Shown here: piece by piece, positions 24,794-38,552 of the stretch
Numbering within the stretch: the first letter of the stretch is position 1
Layout: each line of letters opens with the position of its first letter
Assembly (NCBI GenBank): GCA_021234535.1
Contig: CM037838.1
Location: 17,739,009-17,803,008 of the forward strand
Reading direction: 5' to 3'
Origin: Stichopus chloronotus
Lineage: Eukaryota; Echinodermata; Holothuroidea; Aspidochirotida; Stichopodidae
DNA: 64,000 nt
Notes under the pieces: model-generated
Databases searched by the model: none
The model's input: the letters and a program-made list of their open reading frames with translations, nothing else
Told to the model about the DNA's origin: nothing
Made by a program: the position numbers and the translations under genes

Positions 24794-26802
24794 TATTGCA
24801 ATGAATTTCATAGTTTTAACATATATTTTTTCTCCCTTTGGTTATGAATGAGTTAACCCTGATGTGCCTATCACCAGCTACAAAGACGTGAAGTCAACTT
24901 GTCACTAAATATCGCCCATGGTCTTTCTTCACCATAACAAATCATCACACGTGATTTTATCCTTTCGAATTTTCCTTCCTTTTGCTTTGCCCCACCCTGG
25001 CAAGGTTGCCATCCACAAAACCGTACAGCGCCTCACTTTATATGAAATGACGGCAATGCTTATTTCATTATCTTGTCATATTATGTTTCGGCGATGACGT
25101 GTCGTTTTCTCACGCAACATATATCGGATTTGCTCAGCCTTTCATCACTGTTGTTGTCTATTGGTGATTTCTTATATGTGATTCGTTTCTCCAGTGCATG
25201 GACTCGCCTCCGTAAACCAGTTACTTAAACCAGGGAAACTACTGCAGTTGTAAGAAAACGAATTGACATTTCCGGGCGTCAATTAAGAGGATATCTGGAT
25301 CAAAACTTATCGCTTCTTACCCAATTGGCTCAGTGTCTTTACGCGATGCGAGTTCAAGGCAATTTCGCAGACACAGAAAAGTACACCCGTTTCACAACGA
25401 TATCACTATCATTAACTAAACCACAAATCAATTTTACCTTCAAATACCGTTAACCAACCTTAGGTTTACTTGAGATTGAATTCATCAGTATAGTTAGAAA
25501 GGAAAAACATGACAAAGTAGATGAGGAAAGAAAGGAAATGGCCTCCAGAAGATTAAACAGTGTAAGACAATTATAGAATTGAAAAAGTAAAAACTGATGA
25601 AATGACAGCATACATCAGTCCTTTGTTGCTGTTGTTGTTGTTGTAAGTATTAGTGGTATCATAAATTCAAACCTTCCATCGGAGTATTTTTACATCGAAA
25701 CGGGATCTTATACAAGCCCAACATCGTAGTGCGTATTAATTTCACTAATACTCAAATTGAGCGGTTATACCATGTTTGTAAGGGTACACCCTGTCTGCTT
25801 ACTACTTGAAGTTTTGACATTTTCTCATTTCTCTTCGATCTTCACTAATATCCTTACAATTAAATAAATATTATTTGAGTATTTCTTGTCTTATCAAACT
25901 GTTGTTTTTAGTTATCTATCTTGTGTACATAATCTGTCTCTTAACTTTTATTGAATTGAACAAGCTATCGAAATGCAGGCTCATCGTACTTTGACTGAAT
26001 TTACTGAATCTTCGTAATATGAATACCGTGCTTTCTGAGAACAGTGGGACATAAACAAGTACCAATGACGGCAGTCTGGAATTTTGTTATACAGCCATAG
26101 AAATCGATATTAGGAAAAAATGTAACATTTTACCTTTTCATTTCCAGGAAAGGCAAGAAAAATTATTTTCAAGGCGTTCCCTTTGTGGCTAGGATATGTA
26201 TTTATTCATATGTGAAAGTCCATTCAAACTTAGTTGAATATTATGTAAATATTACATATCAACATATCAACAGTTCCAAGTATTTCAAGTAAAGCGTCTG
26301 TGTACGTAGTTCCAATGAACTTCAAAAGGTGTTTGGTTGTCTCCTTAATACATGTTGTGACGTCAGACTCTGCTTGATAACCCTCTGCAACCGACACAAG
26401 TCTAAGGGCACTCTCCCGTGCGAATTCGCTAATGACAGTATTGGCTGTACATGCATGATGAGTACATGCAAAGTGTAGTAAGCTTGTGACGTTATCAAAA
26501 AAGATCGTTATGAAGAGAACACTGACGTCACACGAAATTACAGAGAACGATCAGTAATCTTTAAGGCAAAATCTCAAAACGTCCTTCATATTGAGTTTGG
26601 CTCTTTTATTACATTTCTAGTTCAGCTTCATCGTCCAATATTCATAGAAACTTCTCTTCTTAACTTTTTTTTTCATAATGTTAGAACAGCTGACTCGGTA
26701 TTACAGAAATGATCATCGTTTCACTAAAGTCAAACTGAAAGAGGGCTTAGCTGATAAACACAGAAAATGGTTTGATATAAAAAGAAACAAGGGGTTATGA
26801 GG

Positions 26803-27125
26803 TCCAATGTTCCCTTGGTTCGTTGTTCCCATGGTTAATTGTTCCCAGGGATCGATGTTCCCAGTTCCTGGTATATATTTTCAAAATTCACCAGGAGTGA
26901 TTTTGGCCACACAGAAGCGTTGCCAAGGTTTTTTAATAGCTGTTGCAGTGTGCGTTAGGAATATCAAAACCCTGGGGATATTGAATCCTGGGAACAACGA
27001 GCCCAGGAATTTCAGTGGCATTTGTGGGAAGATGGAACCCTAGGAATAACGTATACCTTGTTCCACATTGGCAATCATTGAGATGGGGAACATAGAACCC
27101 TGGGAACAATGAACCCCGGAAGGGT
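26803..27125. mobile_element. Fold-back element with 16-bp tandem repeats in its arms (TU-like)
   Basis: The left arm has four tandem 16-mers beginning TGTTCCC (26808 onward), such as TGTTCCCATGGTTAAT. The right arm carries the inverse motif several times (GGGAACAACGAG, GGGAACATAGAACCCT, GGGAACAATGAACCCC). The middle is about 120 bp of unrelated sequence. Inverted arms built of short direct repeats are the hallmark of fold-back transposons. The sea urchin TU elements are the classical echinoderm case, with arm repeats of about 15 bp. Confidence 0.65.
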
Positions 27126-28299
27126 AGTTATGGATCATATCTTATATGGAAACGACGAATTGTAAAGATAGTTTTTCCTATATCTGTCATTTCTATCCCT
27201 CATGGCACTCGTTAGCCTTCTCGAGCTCGTAGTAGCTCAGCTCCCGAACAGGGGTGTGTGATCTTTTACTTGGTCTAAGCGCTTTTTGTGGCAAGCCGCA
27301 TTAAGTGGAGTGTAATGAGCGTAGACTAGGCTGTATAACGGAATACACAACCTGTTCGGCCCTCTTTTACTCAGTCTACGAATTTAGGCCTACCACTTTT
27401 TACATGACAGGCCTAACACTTGTCAAAACTTCACCGTCAAGAGACGACCGAAAAAAAAAAAAAAACCTAGCTCAAACTGGCACCAAACGACGAGCAACAT
27501 ACGCCTCCAGTACACGTGTTTCGCCTAGCCATGACATGCCCTACATTATTACATATAACAGCTTCCTGACCGTATCAAGTTTACACATAACCAACATTGA
27601 CGTGTTGGATTTGCACATCTGTATGCAAATATTCGGCATTCCGTGGTCGACGTTGAAGTGCAGGTTGTATCCTATACTACACCAGTGATAGTGATATCCC
27701 GTTCATCCTTTGTAATATTTGAACAAATTGCATTAGTGTGTGAAAGTATATTGTATATTAATTAAAGGCAGTAACCCATCACCCTAAGCTATATTTTTAG
27801 CTCCCGGAAAGCAAAATTCTGACCTTTCGCATGGTGATTGAGCCACAATATTCAGATCTGTCCAGAATGAAAAACCTACCTTGTTTTGTCAATGACTAAT
27901 CATTTTGACTCTCTGCTTCATTTTGATCTGCGAATGATAGTAAATGTTTCACGTGAATGTGGTAATGTTCTAGTTTTCTACATAAAGTAAGTCACCGAAT
28001 ATGTCACGTGGCATGCTTCTCAGATGGCAATAAGTTTATGAAGAGTTATTGCTTCTATAAATATAATTAAGAAACTTGCTAAATTGCTAAAAAAGAACTG
28101 CCGCTGTTTTCTGAAATATACTAGACCGTACACCTTAATTACCGCGAATATTATGCAGAAAAACACAAGGAAACTATTTACGAACCAACAAAGCAATCAT
28201 GAATTCATATATTTTGGGGAGAGATAACTTCACTAGATATTTCATATTTGATGGGGAAAAGTCAGTCATTTAGCATTCTGACGTTGCTAGTCCGGTTAG

Positions 28300-28505
28300 T
28301 TAAGTTCAAATAAGTAAGTGAGTTCGTGAGTTGATGGGTTACTGAGTTAGTCACTTAGTCATTTAGTCACTTAGTTAATCACCAGTCACTTTGTCACATT
28401 AGTCAGTTGGTCACTTAGCCACTATGTCAGTTAGTCGGTCGATCAGTTTATCAATGAGTATAGCTGGCTTTAGTCTGTTGGTCGGTCTGGTCAGTCCTGT
28501 TATTT
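28300..28505. repeat. Degenerate GTCA/GTTA tandem repeat
   Basis: About 200 bp of imperfect 8-9 bp units such as TTAGTCAC and TTGGTCAG, strongly diverged. No coding frame. Confidence 0.8.
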
Positions 28506-29254
28506 ATTAAGTATTTTTGTAATTCAGAAAAAAATGTGACTTTCAGACAGCCTGGATTAAAAAGTAAGCATGATTTACCTGCTATGCTTTTTGATTAACC
28601 ATTCAAAATGTAGATGGATTTGCTAGAAATACTACACTGTTGTTGAATAACTGCAGCTATTCGATTGCCCTTGCTGGACTACACTCAATAAAACCATTCT
28701 ACTGAGCTAAACGTGACACCTAAATTTCAACCGGATGAGCTTAACATACAACAAATATGTACATCTACACTTGAAAACCGTTAATAGCTGTCACGTCAAG
28801 TACCTCAATAATAATTGTATCTTTTCATACACTTCTTTAACTGAATGAAATTGGTCAATGGATCTTTCAAATTAATAATTGACGATACGTATGTATTATC
28901 TGAAAAGGAGGGCATTTAAGTTCATGTCTCGTTGTTTCGTGAAACTGCTAAGTTGAAACCAAATATTAACATTCGATTAGTCTTTCTCGACAGCTGATGA
29001 TGTTTATTCTTCTGTGGGGTAACACAGTCAAATATATCATTTATTGTTCTAATGTTTAGTTACGATCGATTTCATTGGACGTCGAATAAGTGATTCTATA
29101 GGCAATGCAGATGGCTGTGTTTACACTTAGTACAAAATAAAATACGTAGAGCAAATAGTCACACACATCAAAGCATATTTCGCAATCCTTTCATATAGAG
29201 GTCCTTCACGTACTAAGACTGAAATATTCACGCCTTCTTTGTAAATATCATTCC

Positions 29255-29823
29255 TTAAAGGTCTGGTGACATGAAAATGACATTTTAAGGTATTGGGTGC
29301 ATTAGGCATTCAAAATGTTGAAAATAGCCACAAATTGCGTCAAAATCCGTCAAAAATTGACAAATTTACCTTCAAATTAGTGTCTCACAGCTGTGTCATG
29401 AATAAACATTGGCTAAATATGCAAATTTGTGATGTCAGGAGAGGGACTCCCATGATATGTCTTATGTTAATCCTTTGTTTATGTAACCTTTATTTCAAGG
29501 TCATTTGAGAATTTTATATGCCCAGAGGGTTTTATTTTGGAAGCATGTATTTTCTCCTTCAAAAATATCGATATCACGCACCAATATGAAACTCAGTAAT
29601 TAAGTAATTAAGAGGCAAATTATATAGGGTTAACAAAAGAAAAACTGACACTGTGCAACACTCCACGTCATCTGTTTTTCATTTTCTTCAAACTTTGAAA
29701 AGGCATATCTTAAAAACGTTAATAGATATAAACAAAATTCCAATGGATTTTCACTGAGTGTTTTACTTTGTAACGTTTGCATGAAGGAAGCTCTTTTTTG
29801 GAAGCATGTCACCAGACCTTTAA
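29255..29823. mobile_element. TTAA-flanked MITE, family 1 (well-preserved copy)
   Basis: 569 bp are bounded by TTAAAGGTCTGGTGACATG and its exact inverse CATGTCACCAGACCTTTAA. The outer TTAA is therefore a duplicated target or terminal tetranucleotide, as expected for piggyBac-like transposition. There is no transposase frame. A second, older copy lies at 9086-9612. Confidence 0.85.
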
Positions 29824-32800
29824 GTAAAACAACCCAGCGTGAAAGGGAATAAAAATGGCGTCCTGATATTTCAGCAGAAATGGGTTCACCCACTCTTGCG
29901 CTAAATGGGAAGAGTCATACCTTTCACACACTAAATATGCTTCGTAAGTTATGTAGCAAGTAGAATCTCTTAAGAAGGCTTGTTTTCCTCGCGCGTGCTT
30001 GAGTCTGATCACACTTCAGTCAAATTTGTTAGTCAACAATGTAAGCTACCACAACGCAGTATAATTTCTTTGTTAATTAAGGCAGAACAAATGGACTTAT
30101 TGAAATAGAAACAGGCCTATAATAGGATTGGCATGCTGTATTTCTGGCGTAAAATGGCCAGGAACATTCGCGGTAAGACTAGAGAGTTTTTACTTATTTT
30201 TTTTTTCGTTACGTATTTCATCAATTAGGAGAACAACAAAAAGGAACCAACTCACAATTTGTGGATGAATATTTTATCACTCTAAATTCGATAAGATCCT
30301 GGGAGGATGACGTCTGCTGAAGTAACAAAATAAGCAAACCCAAAAAAAAGCGGGATTTCCGAACAGGATCAATGCTTTCAATGATATTCTTCACTTGATT
30401 TATTCTCATAAATATGCCCTGTTGGTTTAAATGCATTCCAGTGACATTAACAGTAGTATTTCACATGCAATATGTAAAATGTAAGAGATATCTCTGGCTT
30501 GAATGCAGAGACTTTGACCAAAAAGTCTCCCTTGTAACAGAAAATGCGCCTTGTAGTGGGACATTTATACATTTGATACAGTCTACATATAACTTGTAAT
30601 TTCTGCCGAACGGGACAACTGCTTCAATACTTAAGATGCGTCTTCAGTTTGGGAAAAGACTCAACGGATCATCGGGGAGGGGGTGGGGTCTACGGGTAGA
30701 GGATAGTTGGATTAAACTCCTCCCCCTCAGAAAATAAAGTGTCCTTGCTCTCAAAACTTTCGCAGATGATCTTATATAGACTATCGTATATCATTATTTG
30801 TGGAAAAGGTAGCTTCGAAATGTGAGATCTCAAACAATGTTTGGATGTCTCTAACGATGGCCAGGAAAGTACCATTTCTGGCAATCTGGGAAGGGTGCTT
30901 GGTGAAAAATTACTTGATACGCTACAGGTCAACCCGTGGATGGTAAAATGTAAATTAACCCCCATGATAACGTACTATGAGACTGCGTCCGCAAAGCATT
31001 GTGCTGTTTAGGATCTTTCTCAAAAGTATCCTCGTTGGAACTGTTTTTCGTTTTCATTCCCGCAAGTTTTCACAAATGATTTTCTTTGTTACTCATAATA
31101 ATTCTAAGATTCACAAGTTGCAATCCCATGAGTCTTAGTAGATAGGGTAGATTGATAGTGCCATTGCAATTACCTGGTCCATTGGATTAGGGTGAAGTAT
31201 ATTACTTAAGAACATATACTAAACTGTTACAGTACTTTAAGTGGCCGCGAAAGTGGGATACGTACTACTCTGGTAAATTTACAATTGGTAGGTCGGTGGG
31301 TGGGAGCGGGGATTTTGTTTTTTGTTCTTTTGTTGTTTGTAAGTTGTTTATTTTCACTGGTAGTGTCCTTGTTTTTCAAGCCCAGAAGGGTTTTTCAGCA
31401 CACTTCCATTCACAACACCATCCCTATTTTTATTTGTTATACTTGCACTTGCATCTTTATTATGTTGTGATAAAACAAATAAATGACATTAAATGAAACT
31501 TTCATAATTCCCGTCAACCCGGACACGGTTTTAATACAGTGAAGAGACCGGTCTTCGTCGCTCTCTGATTTGGAAATTATGTAGGGTATTTCAAACTATC
31601 CTCTTCGGAATGGTATTTTCCTTGACTGAGAATAATATTTGCGAGAGAATCTTGCACTTTTTCCTCATAATACTTCCGAAATTCAACTTTTCTAATTATT
31701 GGGTGATTGATAGTTCGGTTAGGCGTACACTTATGTCATGCGCACACTTATCTCATGCATGTGACAGAGTTCAAATTGCGATTACTAAGTGGCCGTAATT
31801 CGCTACACTGCCACCAGACCAGAGACCTTTGGACGCTGACAACATGCCCAGCCCACCTCTTGTCAGCAAATATGACATTGTGTTCACAAATAAAGCAAAT
31901 TCTGTTTACAATTCCAAACCACTAACGATCTGAAAACTCATTTATTTTAATTCACACTCAAATTGTTTTCGTAATACTTGGGGATATGCCAAAGGTATAT
32001 ACTTGGTAAATGTATTTTAGAAATGTTGACACTAACATCAACAACAGCTCTGGGTCATTCTTATTCTCTGTCCTTTTGTAGCTACCACGGGTATGTCATT
32101 GTAGTCAAACACCTGTGTTTGAAGGACCGTGATGCACAATGATTAATTTCATTTTAAACTTAACTTTCGTTGTACAGTACTGGCAAGAATTTGATAAAGT
32201 TGATGCTTGAGAACATTTATTTATTTTATTCTCCATTCATTCCTTTATTTGTTGTCGTTTATTCGTTGCTGTATACATTTCGTCGTTTATCCGTTTCTTT
32301 CATTTCCCTACTTAGAGTGATTACTCCTTTACTTTTAAGTGCAAACGACTTATATTTTATTTCACATTTAAGTAAAAAATCGATTGCAGAAATTCATTTA
32401 AGTAACAAAAGTAGACAGATTAAGATAAAACGTTCATCTTCACTTTTTGGAAATTATGGTGCATGTTCACTTTTTATTGCCACATGAGGTGCGCAATAAC
32501 TTGAGCCACAATTAAGTGAGCCCAATAGATCATCGTGCTAGAGCGACAGGTCGCCAATGTTTTATAAGTCGGCTTAACATTTTATGACATTTGGGGTCAT
32601 TCAATCTACCGATTGTATTCACATTACAAACTTTGACCCTGGGAGGACTTGATCTACTCCGGTGGGCGCATCAAAATTGGTGGATCTTTAGCACTGCGCT
32701 CACTCAAATGACAACACAGCTTATTTGCTTATCAAACTCAAACAATAAAAAAGAATAAAAGAAAAGGACAAAGAGACAATAAAGAAAAAGTACAACACAT

Positions 32801-35429
32801 GAGGAGGAGTACTAGTGCCTTCTGAAGATCGGTGAGCAAATGCTAAGAAACCATTGTGAACTATTCCTGTTATGTCATATTCTTTAGCAAAGGTGGCAAA
32901 ACGTTTAAGAAAGGTAATAAAGAATAAAGCAAATAACCATAATGTTAGAAGCAACGAACATGAAAAAATGCCTGGCCGGTCTTAGTATGCTTACTAAGGG
33001 ATAAATATCCAACAGATTACATGTGTGTACGGAAACAGCATCTGATGTAGCTATTTTTTCCACACACAGGGGAACTGTAATTATTGCGTTACATGCTTGT
33101 ATACAATAAATCCTGGGAGGCCATATTCTACCATAGGCAAATTATCTTTCGTCTTACCTTCGTCAATTCAAGACCAGTCATGGTATTTCAACTAATTTCC
33201 ATCATGATTACATCTATTTTGTAAAATAGCGACCTCTGATCGATGAAATTTGTCACTTATTTTCAGACAAACAACACAGTTTAGTTACTTTGTAATCCTC
33301 CAGCTAATATTTGAGTAAGGTTACTGACGTACGACGCCTAGGTGAAATTAGTCACCGAAAAAGAAGACGCCTTTGGCCAATTTATTTGTACGGAAACTAC
33401 TTCTCAGCTGCAAGCAAACAAAGTTGGAAGATCTCCCTTGGAGGAAGTGAAGAAGTAAAAGACATACATATAACAGTATTGTGTAGTTTGGTAAAACCAT
33501 CTAAGAACTAAAAACAAGTAACGAAAGAAGATATGGAATATTTACAAGCAGCTTGTTAAACAGACAGACGTTGAGATAAACACATGATGTGTATTTAACA
33601 GAGGGTATGGATCATGTTCAGTCAGATCGCTCTGTTAATATCAGAGGTATCACCAACGCCATGTTACAGATTACAAACAGAAACCTGACAAGTAAAAACT
33701 AACGAGTGAGGGAAATTTTAAAAAAAAAAATCATCATTTAATTTGAAAGTGACAATGAGTTTAAATCATGATTTGCTGACGAGAATAGATTATAAGATCT
33801 TTTTTTTCTTTCAATGAGGAGTTTACCTCAGAGAGCACCCCAAGATGTGACATGTCGGATGACAATAGACATGTGAAACTATAGCCTCCGAAGCCCGCAC
33901 AAAGTATTATTCATGAGACTTTCTCCCCTTTCGTCAGTGGGTGTTCAGATTTGCCACATGAGATGTTATTGAATATAGGGAGTTTATGATTACATACATT
34001 AGTTCTTGTTGTTTTTTTTTTCAAACGAAACGAAGATAATACTTACAATCAAGGTATCTGATGGCAATTAAAGCATGTACAGAACGACTGAAGTAAGGAC
34101 AAAGACAGTCCAACCTATTATATACCATAGTGGGGGCTCTAGAAAGAGAAATAAATCTTTTCAGTGTCCAAAAGAAAACAGTTATAAGGTTTTCTTTATA
34201 AGCTTTTTCTGATTATTCTGCTCATGCTGAGTCTATTTCATATTCTTCACATACATGATGTTTTCTTATACCAATTAGGCACTCTCATGCACAAGTATTT
34301 CCACGGACTGTTACCAACTACCTGTAGAACCGGGTTTCGACCTAACCCCACAGTACACATTTTACGGCAGGATATCCCTCCATATTCGTGTTAAGAACGT
34401 CTTATCGAATATCAGTCTGTAAAAGTCGGTTCGAGTCTATCGCTTTTTCTGGTTTAGAAACATATTGATCCAAATATTAAGCATAATCCTACATCTACAT
34501 AATCCTAATCTCAACAGTCTTAGGATCCCCTACAGAATAATTTGCGAAGTTTCTCTTACCAACTTATTTTCTTGTTCTTTCCTTTATCTACTTGATTGTC
34601 ATGTTTTCTTGTTTTTCTGCTGTTTTCCTCTTTTCCTCCTGTTTCTCTATTTCTGTCCATCCCTTTCCTTTTTGCTGATGGTAAGATGGTAAGTCCGCTT
34701 GGAATAAGCGTATTGTTACGCTTTTTCAGACTTCCCTTGCTGCATTTACATTGTGTATTGCTACCGTTACCTTGCGTTTCTACCATTTTCATTGGCTCTT
34801 TGTATTGGCATTTTATTCATATTAATGTATAGCTGAGTACATAGAACAAACAAATGTCCTCTCCATAAGCCCGAAATTTTGACATGTCGTTTTAATTCAT
34901 TCTCGCATACATGCAAATAGGTATGGGAAAAAAACTTGCTATGAATTACATTAAACATAAAGAAAAAGAGAAGAAGTAGAAATGACTAATTAAAATCATC
35001 TTCCTTTTAGTAAACATAACAAGCAAGTACAGCATTGACAATGAAAAAGTTAAATCGCATTAGAAAAAGCCAATGGGAGGGAAATACGTCTTAGACACCA
35101 TTTGACATGATTGAGTCTCTGGCAAAACTACAATTACCAGAACATATCATTACAGAATTATTGTTGCAAACCACTTCACGTGACAAGGAACTTCTATCTA
35201 GATTCGACAATCTGAGTTTGTAGCCCACAATGAACATTGCAGTCAACAAGGGTCAACAGAAGATGAAAAAAAAAAAAACAGCAGCCTAGGTAATAAAAGC
35301 CCTCCAATCTGGCACAACTCTCAATGATAATTTGGAGGTAGTCTCGTCTGGGAAATGTTAATTCTTTTTGTGCACATGGTTGCTCGCTGAATAACACCTT
35401 TGTCAGTTCAATTTGTCTCTCCCCACTTC

Positions 35430-36350
35430 CTTCAGGGGTTCATCTCTCAGTCCGAAAAGTTTTCGATCCGAAAAGATTTCAATCTGACTAGATTAGGAAA
35501 GGCGTACGTTTCCGGCAGGTGGAGATTATCCGTCGAGGTGAACTTGTCCGAAGCGGAAATTGAAAGGACAGGGATTGTCCGGGGCGAAGTTTTCCCGATG
35601 GGAGTCGTCCGTTTGAAATTGTCCTCAAGGATTACGGGGTGGCTGTCCGGTAACAGTCTGCACAAACGTTTGTCAATAGCGTCTATTTGAAAATCTGATG
35701 ACCGATATCAACCAAATGCAGAAAGCTATTTATCATGTATCAGCCAACCGCTCCGATATTTATAAGCTATCCATGAAAGATCAGAACGGTGGGAATTATG
35801 AAACTGCGTTTGCCGATATTTCCCTGGTGTTCATCAACCTCTAAAAAAAATATTTGTACCGAGGTCGTTCTAATCCCTGAAACAGGATGGAAATTAAAAT
35901 CCCTCATGGGAGGATATTTTCATCTTACAAGTGTAAGAGAAAAAAAAAACACTCTTGAGTGTAATCTAGGTCGGGGATCTGATAAGATTAACCAGGTACC
36001 CCGTTTTTAAATTCCTGTAACTCATTTACGATAATTTTTTTTGGAATCGTCGTAAGAGCCCTCCAGGGATACTAAGTTTTCCACAAAATGATGGAATTAA
36101 CGTTTAGGGGAGACACTGTCAATAGAGGAAATATCGAATCCTATATAGGCCGATTTGAAGATAATTACTTCGGCCATCGGACTAGCAGTGAAAAAACAAA
36201 ACGGTTGACGCCTTTTAGCTTTACACATATGTTGACTTGCAGGACTGTGACTGGTCAGGAAGTTAATTGTGTACAGCTGTTGCTTGCTCCTACAGAAAAG
36301 GACAATCCAACCAGCAGGTTTGAGGGGATAGGCTTTACTAGAGTATAATT
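35430..36350. other. Unexplained coding-like patch
   Basis: At 35434 a strong polypyrimidine tract and AG (TCTCCCCACTTCCTTCAG) precede a GC-richer open frame to 35690. A second frame, 35698-35844, starts at ATG and encodes 48 residues (begins MTDINQMQKAIYH). A third open frame runs 36088-36348. The frames are in different registers, no donor clearly joins them and I recognise no family. The minus strand is also open at 35447-35665. It may be a decayed gene or transposon piece. Confidence 0.25.
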
Positions 36351-37792
36351 CATAACAAGTGCATGGAAAAGATATTTTTGTATAGTTGTCATTAAATATG
36401 AACATATAGGAATTAATTATGTGCAATGTAGAAAAGGATAACGAGGCCACAAAAAAAAAGAAAAGAAAACTGCTAAAACTTTTATGGTTATGATTTTGTG
36501 TATTTTAGAGAGGATCTGTAAATGCAATCGTGATGTCACCCATTACAAAGAATTTACTGCACATGTAATTAATCGACCAGGTACATACAACACAACTATA
36601 TTTTTACTTATAACTATATGAATGATAATATCCTCCCTATTGTGAGACATTTTATTCTGCTCTACGTTCTGTTACACTCCATTATCCTAATCTAATTTCT
36701 TATACTATCACTATTTCATTCTTGTTATAATGGAACCATCTCAACAAACTGTTAGATATCTTGGTGCCACATTCTGGAACTCCAAACCTCTTTACATTAC
36801 TCAGCAAAGCTGTTTCAGCTCATTCAAGAAAGCCCGCAAAAGCTATATTATTTCCAATTATCAATGATTTCTATATTTTGTCGTCCCTTCTTTCGCGATT
36901 AAATGTTATTTACAATTATAACCGCTCCTCTTAGTTATTTCTTAAGGAGTGTCATTGTCAACAAGCATCCCCATGCTGTTGTAGACACTCCTCAGCCTAT
37001 TTTCTTTTTCATATTTTGTATATATTACATATGTATATAATTTAGGTCAAAGGTCAAAATTGTTCCAAAAATGTGTGTGATTCAGGAATAATAGAAATGA
37101 AGGTCATGCGTCGGTGACAGGTTTGGTTCTCACTTACATTGTAGACCTTTACAGAACTGTGTTTTGTTAGAAAATTGCCAGTTTAACAAAAGCATGCAGA
37201 AAGTCCCAATTGGTTAAACAAAAACCCTGCTAATATCCATGCTAATTCAATGTCTGAAGGTACTTAGCTTGGATAGATTTTCGTACGTGGTGTGTGGATG
37301 AATTAGAGAATACGAACATGAATTCTTTCTTGTCTTGATATTGTGTCATCTCGGGCCACCAAGAATCAAACACTTAGCATTTTGGTAAACGATATCTCAA
37401 AATATCAAGCTTTTGGATAGTTTTCAATCTAGGCATGTGGATACGTTACGGTGACATAATTTTCATTATCTGTTTGGTACTTGCCAAAGGTCATCTGGAG
37501 TCACAGGGTTCCAAGTACTGGAAATACTGTCAATAATGTCAAAGTATTAAGCTTGTCGTAAGCGTTTTCTGTGAATGAGTTGCAGTGAGATATATAAGTC
37601 CTATCGTTTTTGGTGACGATCAAAAGTCACCACGGGGTTTAAAACATTCGAAAAATTGTAATCACTCTATCTCAAGGTTGCTTAGCTTTAATTGATTTCA
37701 GACTTGGTGTGTGGATGCATTCTGATTTCAGACTTGATGATGTGGAGATAAATCCCAGGTCAAACGTTGGACACATTGTCATCGAGATATAT

Positions 37793-38552
37793 TCATGATG
37801 TCATGATGAGATAGTAGGGCATACATTGTTCGTGTTGATTCAAAGGTCATCTTTCGTCAACCAGTAAGTCACGGTTGTCTGGATATCTCAATATAGGAAG
37901 CTTGATAAATATATGTATGTCTAATGTTGAGAAGATAAATCTTATTGTATTTTGGTTTGTGTCAAATTGAGTCTGCGGGTCAACGGAGTCAAGCAATGAG
38001 AACCTTCTTCATCAACATTCATGTAATGGCGGGATGGCAAAGGCAGGTCTTTTAATTCTAAATTCTGAATACGGAATACGACCATTCTTGTAAAGAAAAC
38101 TTAATAGAGGATATCTGAAGCTTATCAAAGATTAGTTGAATGTCAAGGTAGAGACTCAAAAGAAAGATATATCCGTGATGTCATGGTGAGGTAATAAAGC
38201 ATATATTGTCTTTGTGGGTTCAAAGGTCATCTTTGGTTAAACAATAAGACACTGTTGACAGGATATCTCAACGTAGGAATCTTGGTAAATGTATGAATGG
38301 CTAATGTTGAGAAGATAAATCTTATTGTGTTTTGGTTTGTGTCAAATTGAGTCTGCGGGTCACCGGAGTCAAGCAATGAGAACCTTTTTCGTCAGCATTC
38401 ATGTAATGGCGGGATGGCAAAGGCAGGTCTTTTAATTCTAAATTCTGAATACGGAATACGACCATTCTTGTAAAGAAAACTTGGTAGAGGCCATCTGAAC
38501 GTTATCAAAGATCAGTTGAATGTCAAGGTAGAGACTCATATGAAAGTTGGTA
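37793..38552. repeat. Two tandem ~380-bp direct repeats
   Basis: Units 37793-38172 and 38173-38552 are nearly collinear. For example, CTAATGTTGAGAAGATAAAT begins at 37921 and again at 38301. More diverged similar sequence extends left to about 37030. The second unit runs into the left end of the D/E duplicated block. Confidence 0.85.

Larger units (their letters stand above)
24636..37792. other. Long gene-poor region
   Basis: These 13 kb lack an exon set I can support. They hold a GA-rich repeat (24715-24793), a short GTT run (25625-25645), a fold-back element (26803-27125), a degenerate GTCA-type repeat (28300-28500), a TTAA-flanked MITE (29255-29823) and an unexplained coding-like patch (35430-36350). 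The 127-codon frame at 27305-27688 contains an A homopolymer and no domain. Confidence 0.5.

Noticed and set aside
27305..27688. 127-codon + strand frame
   Set aside because: It runs through an A homopolymer encoding KKKK and has no recognisable domain.
27765..28345. Possible element ends CAGTAACCCATCA and its inverse
   Set aside because: The right match falls in a degenerate simple repeat and outer ends do not agree.
32170..32487. 105-codon + strand frame with hydrophobic stretches
   Set aside because: AT-rich composition explains the Phe/Leu/Ile content; no splice context or family.
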